Shown: piece after piece, positions 42,411 through 52,863 of the stretch
Layout of the letters: each line of letters opens with the position of its first letter
Numbering within the stretch: position 1 is the stretch's first letter
Assembly (NCBI GenBank): GCA_964019335.1
Contig: OZ025700.1
Span: 248,001-312,000, forward strand
Direction: 5' to 3'
Source of the DNA: Diplonema japonicum
Taxonomy: Eukaryota; Euglenozoa; Diplonemea; Diplonemida; Diplonemidae
DNA: 64,000 nucleotides
The notes under the pieces: generated by a model
Databases searched by the model: none
Told to the model about the DNA's origin: nothing
The model's input: only the letters and a program-made list of their open reading frames with translations
Translations under genes and position numbers: made by a program

Positions 42411-43223
42411 TTATTGTTCACGCGTCACAATTTCCCCCGAGCCCTTGGCCATGGGGGCCGAGCCGAGCATGGCTGAAAATACCCAGAAAATGATAATGAG
42501 CATCACAAGGAGAAGTGCGCGGGCACGTCTTTTTGACAGAGGGCGTTCCCTTTGAACAGGAAGCGGGATTTGAGGAAGAGGAAGAGCAGGACGGGACTGG
42601 GGGGAAAGAGGCGGCGAAGACGTGTTAGACGAAACTGCAGGGGAGACCGGAGGGGTCACGGGAACAGGCGTTTTCACCGTGTAGTTGAAGATAGCGGGGA
42701 GCACAGGGATGGGTTGGGTTTTGCAGAACTCGAAGAACCTGCGTGGCGTAGCCGCAACTTCCCTTGTCACTACCTGATGCACCGCAGGACGTAAGAGCCA
42801 AGAGACCGAACCTCCATCGTACACATATTTCATTTGAACCACAACTCGCGTGTTTTTCCTTGCCATACAATTCTCTTGTATAATGTATTTTGCCTCCACA
42901 GACATGGATTCGGCCAAGGCACCGCCGCTGTTTTGTATTAAAGAGTCCACTACCCATCCGGTCCCGTCTCGGTTTGCGGTTTCTGTAACCGTTGCCTTTG
43001 AGGGGCCTTGTCGCAGGACTCTGCTGTCTTGAAAGCCGTATACACCTTTCCGGTTCCAGGAAGCGTCGGTTTTCTCCCAGCCCTTCTCTATTCCAACGGA
43101 AAGCCTTCCATCTTTAGTGTGGAAGCCACGGAAAACAGCGTCACTGAAAAGTATTGAGAATACGGCATCGACAGGCCAGTCAAAGACTTCTTCCACTACA
43201 TGGGTTCCCGTCGTTTTTCCCAT
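42411..43223 (-). CDS. VASt-domain protein with C-terminal membrane anchor
   Basis: 270 residues. Residues about 8-165 resemble a VASt (StART-like) lipid-binding domain: FDWPVDAVFSILFSDAVFRG, then the strand KYVYDGGSVSWLL. A Pro/Ser linker follows, then Arg/Lys-flanked membrane segment ALLLVMLIIIFWVFSAML near residue 240. Aster/GRAMD1 and yeast Lam proteins combine a VASt fold with an ER anchor to move sterol at contact sites. Here no GRAM/PH domain is present. Single exon. The stop is 150 bp from the next gene. Confidence 0.65.
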   Translation of the reverse strand: MGKTTGTHVVEEVFDWPVDAVFSILFSDAVFRGFHTKDGRLSVGIEKGWEKTDASWNRKGVYGFQDSRVLRQGPSKATVTETANRDGTGWVVDSLIQNSGGALAESMSVEAKYIIQENCMARKNTRVVVQMKYVYDGGSVSWLLRPAVHQVVTREVAATPRRFFEFCKTQPIPVLPAIFNYTVKTPVPVTPPVSPAVSSNTSSPPLSPQSRPALPLPQIPLPVQRERPLSKRRARALLLVMLIIIFWVFSAMLGSAPMAKGSGEIVTREQ

Positions 43224-43465
43224 TGCATTTTTTCCGCCTGTCTATAGGTATTCAATACGGAACGAACCAAGAGAGGGGGAAAAAAAAAGAAACGGAAATC
43301 AAAGGATAGATGGAGGGGATGGGGTGGACATATAAAAATAAGGGGGGGGGCAGTTTTATTTTGTAAAAAAAAAAAGAGATCCGAAAAAGAAAAAAGAAAA
43401 GGAATAAATATCTAAATATAAAAAAAAATATCTCTTTTTTTTTGTTCCCCACCCCCCCCCCCCCC

Positions 43466-43931
43466 CTACTTGTATTGTTGCTGCCTCTTAAAATACTCCT
43501 GCTCCAGTGCCTCATCTTCCCTTGCCCGTCTGGCTTTGATCTCGTCATCTTCACCTCTTGAGTATCTCATAGGGTTTGGTTCTGTGCCGTAAGTGTCGGA
43601 AGGCGGCGGTGGTGCAGTGGCCTGTTGAGTGGGCTGAAGGGATGAAAACTTTAAAGAAAAAAAAAAAGAATCTTTTTTTTTTTTTTTTTTTGATTCACAC
43701 CTCGTTGGCTCCGTAACCGTGTGTTGCAACACCTGAGAACTCATCGTCCATTGGAGCGGCAGGCTGAGCCTTGTCCGCTCCGGCAGCAGGGGTTTTTTTG
43801 TTTGTTTTCTCGCCCTTTCCAAATTTCTTACGGAACCACCCGGAGATCCCGCTTGCCGCCTCTTCTTCGGCAATGAGAGATTCCAACTCGGCAATGGCTT
43901 CATTCAGATGGGGAACTCCCTCGTTTCGCAT
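43466..43931 (-). CDS. Small hydrophilic protein, two exons
   Basis: Exons 43931-43701 and 43633-43466 join in phase 0 for 132 residues. It starts MRNEGVPHLNEAIAELESLI, followed by a basic patch GWFRKKFGKGEK, an Ala/Pro region, and after the intron a Tyr/Pro section and acidic-basic helix ending EYFKRQQQYK. Unspliced, neither frame is credible. No family recognised. Confidence 0.65.
43634..43700 (-). other. Intron (67 nt)
   Basis: GAG|GTGTGAATC, an A run, a T run, then CCCTTCAG|CCC. Phase 0. The first codons GTG TGA would end translation if retained. Confidence 0.8.
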
Positions 43932-43991
43932 TTTATAGAGAAACGTGATTTGACCACTCGCGGTCTGCGTTGTTTTTTAAATTTTGGAGAA

Positions 43992-44030
<39 letters not shown>

Positions 44031-44037
<7 letters not shown>

Positions 44038-44612
44038 TTTGACGGTGGAAGGTTTTGAGCTTGTTGATAAGTACCGCCTTTTCGTATTTTCTTGACGACG
44101 TCCTTCCCGTCTGCTCCGCGCATTTGGCAGCATCCTAGCAAGATGTAGAGACATCCTGTTCCAAAGAAGCACCAACCGAAGGATTTTATAGCCAGTTTAA
44201 CATTGTCACCATCAAGGCCAAAGACTTCGACCGCGTTCATTACAGCGGCAGAGTGTACAAGTTGGACCCCGAGAAAAACTTGAAAAATCCCGCGACCAGG
44301 CCAGTAGTGAAGAATCAGGGCGTAGTTGAAGACCCACAACGGTTCCCACTCTACAAGGAACAGGATGAGACTTAAAAGCATGTAGAAGCTGTAGGTGATC
44401 GTCGCCACGATAATCTCAAGAGTGGTTTTCTGCTTGATGTGTTTCCCATCTGAATCCTTTGAAGGGTTCTCGATGGTGTCATCAATCAAGAACAAGCACC
44501 CTACAAAGCAGGCTACGCAGCTGACGGCCACCAGCACAGACAACAGCTTCTTGATCAAGAAATTGCCCCCTTCACCGTCCTGCGGGGGGCCAGTTCGTTG
44601 GGGTGGTGGCAT
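44031..44612 (-). CDS. Four-TM COPI-associated-type membrane protein
   Basis: 193 residues with four hydrophobic segments: LLSVLVAVSCVACFVGCLFL, IVATITYSFYMLLSLILFLV, a segment around YWPGRGIFQVFLGVQLV, and SFGWCFFGTGCLYILLGCC. The GRGIFQVFLG motif in the third segment is typical of COPI-associated/TVP15-like proteins of the Golgi. Short basic cytosolic tail. Single exon; the ATG is behind a T/A homopolymer. Confidence 0.65.
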
Positions 44613-44690
44613 TTTTTTTTTCTCTCTTCTTTTTTTTTGTTCCCCCTCCCCCCACGTGTCTTTTTTTTTTTTTTTTTTTTTTTTGGGAAG

Positions 44691-44733
<43 letters not shown>

Positions 44734-45254
44734 TTCTCAAGAGTGAGAAGGCGTTCATCAGGTGGGTTTATGTTACTTCATTCGGGCCCAGCGCTGGGGC
44801 GTAGTGCATGAAGTAAGTAAGTAAAAAACTGTATTTCGCTCGCTTGGACACCCGTCCACACAAAAAAAAAATTCAAATTAACATGCCAGCTCCCTGAGAC
44901 GAAAGCCGCATGCCCTAAAAAGGAAAAAAAAAAAAAAAAGGGTTGAAAAGAAAAAGCTAGAGAGGAACGGTGAAGCCCAGCTGTAGGGGAATACTCGCTG
45001 TGCTACTGAGGGGGGTAATATGGCTGTAAATTTTCCCAAAGTTTATCATATACTAATCAGGTGTTGACAATTGTTGATCTTTTTTTTTTTCTCCCGACCT
45101 TTTTTTGGGGGAACATCCGCAGCACTTCAAAAAAATTTCAAAAAAAAAAAAAAAAAAAACCTGTTTTTCCGACGAAAAGAGTAAAAAAAAAAAAAAAAAA
45201 CAACGTTTGGGAAGAACTCACGGCCATAAATGAGTTAAAAAAAGGCAAAATAAT

Positions 45255-45298
<44 letters not shown>

Positions 45299-45299
45299 G
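44613..45299. other. Intergenic
   Basis: Long A and T runs at both ends. Between about 44730 and 45060 there is mixed sequence with GGGCCCAGCGCTGGGGC and an (AAGT)n patch, but no gene or known RNA is recognised. Confidence 0.5.
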
Positions 45300-46166
45300 T
45301 CACCCTGTCTTTTTGCAGTACTTATTCATCACATCGATTTCGTGATTTTTATCAGCATATGTATCAATGTTGGATATCCAGTAAGCCTCTTTTTGTGTGT
45401 CATCTTCCCCTTCAATGTCAAGACAGTCAACAACGAAGACGTAAATATTCTCTGCGGGGTAATTATGCAGCGCGACACTGGGAGGGGACTCGACTCTCTT
45501 CTTGCTTTCTGAGTTGACAAGGTCGCGGGCGTCTGCAAAGTGACCACTGCTACGGCTCCATCTAACGGTGCCGTTTTTTGATTTTCCAACGTAAACTGAA
45601 GTGTAGGTTTCTTCACAGAACAAGGCTGCATAAATCATGCCTTGCTTGTGGGCAGCGTGTAGTTCAGTTGCAGGTTTTGTCAGTTCTTTTTGGATCTTCA
45701 ACAGGCGCCCACAATAATTTTCCTGCTCCGTTGTTAGCTTGCTCTCCCTCATGCTTTGAGCCACGGTCCAGGACCTCAACCTTTCTTTGTCATCTTTCCG
45801 TGGTTTCTGCAACAGTCGAAAGTAGTTTCGGTACTCGCACGCCTCGTTCCCGTCTTCGTTTCTCTGCACGTAGGCGAACTTTACGTTTTCCAGAATGTGG
45901 TTCATGTGTAACTCATTGGCTTTTTCAACGCCTTTGACCCTTTCAGGTAGATCTCGGTGGTGGGGCGCTTTTCGGGGTTTCGATGTCAATAAATGTGAAT
46001 TTTCGCGGGTGCAGGCTTTTCGTATCGAGGCAGTGGTGTTTGTTACAATCTTTTTCAAATCCTCCAGCAGTGCATTATTACCAGGTTTGTCCATGGCAAT
46101 ATTTTCGCATTGCAGAAAACTCTGTGTCAGCGCATTTATGAGTATGGTCTCATATTCCTTCGCCAT
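45300..46166 (-). CDS. Protein with GIY-YIG-like nuclease domain
   Basis: 288 residues. The N-terminal 165 residues are helical and charged with no recognised domain. The C-terminal part fits a GIY-YIG fold: MIYAALF for the first strand, YVGKS for the YIG strand, TVRWSRSSGHF with the Arg, and QKEAYWI with the catalytic Glu in the helix. Such domains cut DNA in repair factors and mobile elements. No reverse transcriptase or homing-type DNA-binding region is visible. The last codons run into an A/T tract, so the final residues (KKTG) are not secure. Confidence 0.6.
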   Translation of the reverse strand: MAKEYETILINALTQSFLQCENIAMDKPGNNALLEDLKKIVTNTTASIRKACTRENSHLLTSKPRKAPHHRDLPERVKGVEKANELHMNHILENVKFAYVQRNEDGNEACEYRNYFRLLQKPRKDDKERLRSWTVAQSMRESKLTTEQENYCGRLLKIQKELTKPATELHAAHKQGMIYAALFCEETYTSVYVGKSKNGTVRWSRSSGHFADARDLVNSESKKRVESPPSVALHNYPAENIYVFVVDCLDIEGEDDTQKEAYWISNIDTYADKNHEIDVMNKYCKKTG

Positions 46167-47092
46167 TTTTTCTTCTTCTTTTTACTTTGTTCTGTTTAGT
46201 TAATTATAAAGAAAGAAGAAAAAAAAAAAGAGAAAAAAAAAAAAAAAACACGAGAGATGGATTTGCAAGACACTCAAGTCAAAAGAAAACCATGCTGTCA
46301 TTTGGGCATAAGTTTTTTTCTTTTCTCTCCCTCCCCCCCTTTTTTTGTGTACTTTTTTTTTAAAAAAAGAAATTTCATTCAGAAAAAAAAAAAGAAAAAA
46401 ATATATATTCCTTGTTCGTTTTTGTTAGTGGTGAGGGAAGACGACAAAAAAAATAACACAAAAATAAAATTTAAAAAAAGGGGGGCGCACAAAAAAAAAA
46501 AAAAAAAAAAAAAAAACCACCATCTGGGTACCTAATAACTACTGCTGGATTTATGGTGCTTTTTTTTTTTTTTTTTTTTTTTTTTCGTTTCCTTTTTTTT
46601 TGCTACCCTTAAGAAAAAAAATCTTTTTTTTAAAAAAAAGCGCCCTCCTCGATCCCCTTCCATTTGTATTTTATTCTTTCCATAAGTTTCACTCGACATT
46701 TTCTTCTTTCCCCGTTCTTTTTTTTTTCCTTTTCCCGTTTTCATTTGCCATCTCATACGCCCTTTCGAGATAATGTTAAAAAATAAAGTATCCTCTTTGG
46801 TTTTTTTTTTTTTTTTTTTTTTTAAATTAAAGTATGAATGGCAAAAAAGCAAAAAAGATTTTTAAAAAAAAAAGATTTACAGGGATTTTTTTTTTCATTT
46901 TTCTTTTTTTTTCCCCTTCCCCCCCCCCCCCCCCCCCCACACACGAAAAGAAAAAAAAAGATAAAATGAGCAAGAAGTATTTTAAAATTTCTGCGGGTTT
47001 CTTCTTTTTTTTTTTTTTCCCCCTTCTTCTGTCGAGTGAAATGGACATCACGAACCCCCCCCCATTTATTTTGCTCATATATTAGTTCCCTC
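46167..47092. other. Intergenic, homopolymer-rich
   Basis: A, T, C and G runs dominate, including a C run at about 46920-46938. No gene seen. Confidence 0.6.
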
Positions 47093-47376
47093 TCACATCT
47101 TGGACCCGATAACAGTTGCCAGGTTTGCGTGTGCCTTTTTCTGCGCGGTTTCGCACTTGGTGGGGTCAACTCCCTGTTTTTTTTTTTTTTTTTTTTTTTT
47201 TTTTTCTAAATACCTTGTTCATAGCATGGACCTCTTCAAAGCTCTTCGGGTTACCTTCCAACACTTTGCTCCATGCATCCTTCCCGTCCACCGACGCCTG
47301 GCACTGCATAGTAATCTTTGAACCATCCTCGGCAAACACTGACGTGATTACCTGGTGATTACCATTTATTTCCCCC

Positions 47377-47412
<36 letters not shown>

Positions 47413-48779
47413 CCAGCAGGCAACACAAGACCCTCATCACTATCGTCCACAACGTTGTAAGCGATGGTACCAGGGGCGGCTTTGATCGACTTCGCGGTAA
47501 CGTTGACAAGAATACAGGAATCGGCTTCAATGTGCCCGGCAGTGACGTTACACAGGGAAGACGCCTTCACAGTACCTGTATGAAGGGTACAAGATGCAAC
47601 ACACGAAGCAGCATCGATAGTGCAAGAAGAAGCAATGTTGGAGTCTTTAGGCGTTCCTTGGACAGCGTTGAAGAATGCACGGTAGGCATCGTTCTCCTCA
47701 CCATCCTGTGCAAACCTCATGTTGTTGTCATAGTAGAATGTGAGCTGTCCGTAGTCCCACCAGTACGCGTCTTCACCAGCGTTGACAGCACCGAACACGT
47801 TAAGACCGTTAAGGTTGAAATCGGTCATGATACCGCGAAGCCTCTTATGGTGTTGTTTAGCTTGGTCTTCACCCCAACCCTTCTTCCCCATTACTTCACA
47901 GTATGCTTCAACGGGAAGGGTCAATGGCATCCAGAAATGAGGGTCGGTGTCAAGCTGTCCCTCCCTTGCTTTAAGCTCACCGGAGAATTCCTTCAGCAAT
48001 GCTTCCAACATTGCTGACGAGATAGAGAATGAACCCAAGGATGGACCTACCGATTTAATGTCGCCAAGCGATGCAAGCATACGAGTTGCAGTGGGGTGGT
48101 CGACCTTTTCAATTTGTGCGCCTTCGCCTGATGTGAATTCCACGGCGAGCCCGTATGATGAGAGGCCTTTCTTTTCCCAGATTTCAGCGGTGGGAAGTTC
48201 AGAGAGCATTTGAGCAAGAAGATCGATGTGAGCGGTGGGTTTGTAAGCCGGTGAGATGGACGGGATAAAAATCTGGTCCCCCCAGAAGACGGACAGCCTC
48301 CCTTTTCTCGATGCGGCGTAGCAGGACGTTTGTTTAATAACAGCCTCGAGAATGGTGATCGGAGCGGTGGAATTATCCTTAAGAGCAACGGTTGAGGGAA
48401 GCTTCACACCTGGTTTGTTGTTGTTTTCCGCTCCGGGTAGCGGGGCCAACCTGGTACCTTTTCCTGCGGTGTGGTACACGGCTACGGAGAATTCTCCCGA
48501 AGCCATTTTTTTTTGAAGGTCGACGCCCTTTTCCAAAGCCTTTGTTTGTGCCTTGCTGAAGGCGTACAGAGTACCAAGCCCGTTGCCTGCACCTCCGTTC
48601 CAATCTTCATCAACAGAAACCACCAATGTGTCCTCTTGAACCACAACACCTCTTGACGATTCGAGTCTTTGCTGCCAGTAGTTCGCTTCAATAACCCCAC
48701 TGCAACAAACAATCACAGCGTTGTACCCTTCCTTTGGTGCACCACCCAATGACTTAGCTAGATCGTTTTTAAGGCTCAT
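47093..48779 (-). CDS. Divergent UDP-sugar pyrophosphorylase-like nucleotidyltransferase, three exons
   Basis: Exons 48779-47409, 47375-47214 and 47173-47093, phase 0 throughout, give 537 residues. HTAGKGTRLAPLPGAENN is a loose version of the pyrophosphorylase signature (G-x-G-T-R with a downstream KPGVKLP). SVFWGDQIFIPS resembles the D-containing uridine-binding loop. A C-terminal turn-rich region (IDAASCVASCTLHTGTVKAS) suggests a left-handed beta-helix, as in sugar-nucleotide enzymes. The join restores the tail GVDPTKCETAQKKAHANLAT, replacing homopolymer-coded F and K runs. The exact sugar cannot be told. The ATG lies against an A tract. Confidence 0.7.
47174..47213 (-). other. Intron 2 (40 nt) of the nucleotidyltransferase gene
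   Basis: AAG|GTATTTAG, an A run, then ACAG|GGA. Phase 0. Confidence 0.85.
47376..47408 (-). other. Intron 1 (33 nt) of the nucleotidyltransferase gene
   Basis: AAG|G, then 27 T, then ATAAG|GGG. The shortest intron of the window, phase 0 and divisible by three with no stop, so retention would keep the frame. Confidence 0.75.
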
Positions 48780-49517
48780 TTTTTTTTTTTTTTGCCTTTT
48801 TTTTTTTTTTTTGAAATTATTTTCTCAGGATGTGGGGGAATTCAAACAAATGTGTGCAGGATCGTATCAAAAAAAAGGGGGGTGGGGGAGTGGGAGGAAA
48901 TGAAAGGTAAAAAAAAAAGAACAAAAAAAAATGAGGGATTTTTTTTTGGGGGGGAGAAACAGGGGGAAAGAAAAGAAGAGAAGAGTTTTCTTTTTTTTTT
49001 TTGAGTTTTCTTTCTTTTCTCCCCCCATTTCTCCCATGCTCCTTTTTTTTTTTTTTTTTTCGTTTGTTGTTTTTCCCTTTCATTTTCGTTTAAGTAAGAA
49101 ACTCTTGCTTTGTTTTTATTATTAAAATATACTTTCTACTGCTTTTTTTTTTGTTTTTTTTTATATTTTGCACGGTCCTGCTGGTCGGGAGGAGAAGGGG
49201 GATGGTATAAGAAAAAAAAAAAGAAAAAAAAAGAAGAAGATAAAAAAATATTAAAAAAAAAATGCACAAAGAGAAAAAAAAGAAGAAGAAAAAAACGATT
49301 TAAAGTTTCAGTGTGCAGAGGGTGCAACAAAAAAAAAAGAGAACAAAGAAGAATGTCTTTAGTTGCCTCTAAAGAATTCATTGATTTTTGAGCAACTTCT
49401 TTTATTCAACAAAGCGGCCCCGGGGGTAAACCAAGAGAAGTTTATGACCCGAAACCACGTGTCCCTCTCTTTTTTTTTTTTTTTTTTTTTTTTTGCTTCA
49501 ACAACAGACTCGTTCTT

Positions 49518-49548
<31 letters not shown>
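48780..49548. other. Intergenic, homopolymer-rich
   Basis: T, A and G runs, ending in an A run that abuts the 327-bp repeat. No gene seen. Confidence 0.6.
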
Positions 49549-49552
<4 letters not shown>

Positions 49553-49874
49553 GGCTTTGATTGCAACACTAGGTGGCGTTAAGCGTGCAACGAAGCACGA
49601 AATACCTACTTGATTACAGGGGGCGCTCCTCGGCCGAGCAGTAGCTTCTTCTGCGTTCCGCGTCGTGTCCTTAATGCATGCGGTGTGCTCAACCCTAGCC
49701 GGGGCGTCCCGGGTAACCAAGATTCTGCGCTCGTGCAGTTTGCTGCCTGTTCGTCACCCTGAGCATCTGCGATACGTTCTTCCACTCGGGCGCTACCGGT
49801 GATGACCGACGAGGAGGTCAACAGCGAACAACACATCTGATGTACTTCTTATATTTCCATGTTATCCCCACCAC

Positions 49875-49875
<1 letters not shown>
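49549..49875. repeat. 327-bp dispersed repeat, copy 2
   Basis: Same length, orientation and end points as 9671-9997. It is embedded in poly-A on both sides (about 29 A before and 43 A after), which may reflect insertion into an A tract or a retroposon tail. Confidence 0.85.
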
Positions 49876-49920
<45 letters not shown>

Positions 49921-50199
49921 AAATCACTACGATAGGAAAACAATGTGGCCAGCAACGGCCCGATATCCTTTTTTTTTTCTTTTTTTTTTTTTTTTTCTTC
50001 TTCTTCTCTTTTTTCTTTCATTTTTTATTTCTTTTTCTTTTTCTCTCTTTTCTTTTTTTTTTTTCTCTTTTACCGGTAAAAAAGAGGGGAGGGTAAAAAA
50101 AAAAAATACACAATCTGGGGAGGATGAGAAAGAGGGGGTGGGAAGGAGGGTGTGACACTGCTACGTCCTTATTTTTTTTTTTTTTTTTCGCTTTTCCCC
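49876..50199. other. Intergenic, homopolymer-rich
   Basis: An A run of about 43 bases, T/C-rich tract, then purine-rich sequence before the P2X stop. No gene seen. Confidence 0.6.
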
Positions 50200-51625
50200 C
50201 TAGACCTGACACTCCTTGGGTTTTCCATCAGCAAACTCGTCCTCCTCCTCCTTGTCGGGTTTTGTTTCGGGCTTCTCCTCGTGCACCGGTTCATTCTTGC
50301 TCCCCTTTTTCTTACCACCACACCCGCCAGGGTGCATCCCACAACCATACACAAACTGATCATGCTCAACACCACCAAGAGGGTCTTCCGGGGTCACGTT
50401 CACATGAGAAAAGTCAATAGAATTAACGTACTTGTACTTCTCGTACACGGCACTAGCAGGAAGAAGTTTCATGACCACCTGCACAACAATGACATTGGCG
50501 ACAGCGAGAAGAGCAAGGGCACCAACAAGAGTGGTGAGAAGCACCGTGAAGGAAAACTTCGTGATGAAGCCGGTCTGGACAAAGATGATTCGCAGCCCGT
50601 GGCGGTTGTAGTACGTAACCTTGTTGCCCTGCTTGACCTTCTCAACGTACTTGTACTCCGACCTTTGAATCCACTGCAGCTTGTAATCATAACCAAGACT
50701 GTCCGACGTCAGCTCCGGTGTGTCATAGTCGATCAGCACCACGAAGACTCCACCATCGTACCTCAACTATTTTTTTTTTTTTTTTTTTTTTGAAATTTTT
50801 TTTCCACCGTCCACTTTTTACTGTAACCACCAACAATTTCCCTTATTCAACCACTAACTTTTTTTTCCACCGTCCACGGTAACCTCCGACATTTTTATGC
50901 CTCATTGGGGTTTGGTACGAAATGTAGCGAGGGGGGGCAAAACATGATGTCATAGCAAAAGAAAAGGAAAAGAGACCTTTTAAGAGAAACAGGTGTCTAC
51001 CCTGAAGGCTGGGACTACAACCGGGACAGCACTTCGAGGAGTGATTGTGGCTGTGGCGCAGCGGTTGAGTAATAAAGGTTTTTACAAGTTGCTGCATTAT
51101 TTTCCCCTTCTCTCTCACTTCGCTTCCTCTTTGCTGGCCTGCCTATCTGTGACTTCGTGACAACAGGGGGCTTGAGGTCATCCTTGGCATATCCTTCACA
51201 GGCAGGGGGGCGAGGGGTGGAGAAGTACATCAGACGCCAGATGCCTCGGCTTTGGCTTTAAATCGTCTTTGGAAATTGCCCTTGCCAACTTCCAGGAGAA
51301 ATTCTTGGTGTCTTTTTTCGAGCCCTGGTTGTGCCTACACGTTTTTCCCAAGTGCACACACACCTCCACCGTTGACGTTGGAAAAAAAGTTGTGGGTTAC
51401 CGTGGACGGTGGAAAAAAAGTTCTTACTTACATGGTTTAGTGGAAATAAAAATAGGTTACCATGGAGAGTGGAAAATTTTTACAAAAAACCATTTGAGTA
51501 AAAAAGTTGTTAGTTACCGTGGAGAGTGGAAAAAAAGTTGTGGATTACCGTAAACAGTGATGGAAATTCTGCTTACAGACTTGAGTGGAAAAAAGTTATT
51601 TGGTTACCGTGTACGTTGTTTTTCT

Positions 51626-51659
<34 letters not shown>

Positions 51660-52685
51660 CGTGTTAATCTGACAATAGTCACCGATTTTTGCATGGCAGA
51701 AGTTTCCAGTGGTGTTCCACTCGCACCTATTCTGCTCGTAGGCAGCGGACCCGCATGTGGCCTGCGATGTTGTCTCGCATATGGGGCCGTTCCAGTAACA
51801 TTCGCTTTGGCATTGATCGGTCGAGGTGACTTGCGTGTTGCACGTCACACCTAGAGACGTTTGGGAGACTCTGTCTAAAAGCGCAGACCCGAGGTCCGTG
51901 GATTTGACAAATGTGTCGACAGTAAGGATATCACCGTTGATGGTGCCCACGTAGCCGTCGTTTTCGATTCCGGCGGTGATGTCCGCTCCTGATTTCCTCG
52001 GGAGGAATGAAAGTTGTCCGTTGGTAGCGGTGACCAAATCGGCGAAATCAAGTTGAGTGTGGTGTCGTTGGAGCTGGGATTGCGGGCCGTACACGGCGTG
52101 GTTCCACAGCATCGTGAATTTTTCGATATCGCCAACAAAGTAGCTCTTTCCGAACTTTTTGTTCAGCACGCTGAAACTATCAGGTTTGTTACATGTTGCT
52201 CCAGACGTCGCGTCTGTTAAAACAACATCACCCACTGCTTGTGTGTACAACAAATCACTCGCACAGTTAGCTTGTAAGTCATCTTCAACAACAGTTATTC
52301 TTGTTGAGACGAACATGCTGTATTCTTCGCCAGGCGGGATCAGTGCTTCTGTCTCGTCGATCCATAAGCATGGAAGTGTGCCGTTAGGGACTCCACCTGC
52401 CGCGCCGTCCTTGCAGTATGAAGGGAGTGTTGTTGAGTACCCTTGGCGTCTTAAGGAGGTTGTTACTGCGCCCGTCGGTTCTTCTTTGAGGAGGTACCCC
52501 TTCTGCAGGATGACCTCGTAGATTACTATGTAGATGAAGATGGCGATCATGATAAGAATTCTCGCGCACCCAAGACGTCTGTCCCTCACCTTGACCACCC
52601 TTGGGGTTTGGTACGCAAGAATGTCATCGAGATCGAAGGGAAGCCAGCTTGGCTGATCGTCTTCAATGCTTTTATCATCCGACAT
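50200..52685 (-). CDS. P2X-type ATP-gated cation channel, two exons
   Basis: Exons 52685-51660 and 50766-50200 join in phase 0 for 530 residues. The N-terminus has the P2X signature YQTPRVVKVRDRRLG before TM1 (ILIMIAIFIYIVIYEV), then QKGYLLKEE. The ectodomain ends in a Cys-rich module (CQSECYWNGPICE). Exon 2 brings RHGLRIIFVQTGFITKFSF, matching the R-x-x-YGIRF and G-x-x-GKF blocks ahead of TM2 (LLTTLVGALALLAVANVIVV). The cytosolic tail is acidic and Lys-rich with HPGGCGG. Overall length and two-TM layout fit P2X receptors, known from several protists as well as animals. Ligand-binding lysines cannot be assigned by eye. The intron is 893 nt and carries a transposon relic. Confidence 0.85.
50767..51659 (-). 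other. Long intron (893 nt) of the P2X gene, with TE inside
   Basis: ACG|GTATTTTT ... AAAATAG|TTG, phase 0. Poly-T and poly-A at the ends match the small introns; the excess length is the inserted element. Confidence 0.75.
50797..51617. mobile_element. TE relic with tandem-repeat inverted arms inside the P2X intron
   Basis: TTTTTTTCCACCGTCCACGGTAACC at 50859-50884 is the inverse of 51395-51419. Partial copies of this unit lie at about 50796-50814 on the left and 51455, 51512, 51543 and 51602 on the right, about 60 bp apart. Between the arms, the minus strand of 51015-51230 encodes PPVVTKSQIGRPAKRKRSE, resembling the GRPKKKR tail after the zinc knuckle of Mutator-like transposases. The element is truncated. 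Confidence 0.65.
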
Positions 52686-52720
52686 CTTTTTTTTTTTTTT
52701 TTTTTTTTTTTCTTCTTCCA

Positions 52721-52760
<40 letters not shown>

Positions 52761-52863
52761 CCCCGCAGAATAATTTTTCCGTAAAAAAAAAAAAAAAATG
52801 ATGTGTGGAAAAAAGTGGGAGGGAATGGGGGGGGGGGGCAAGTTTTTTTTTTCTTCCTCCCTT

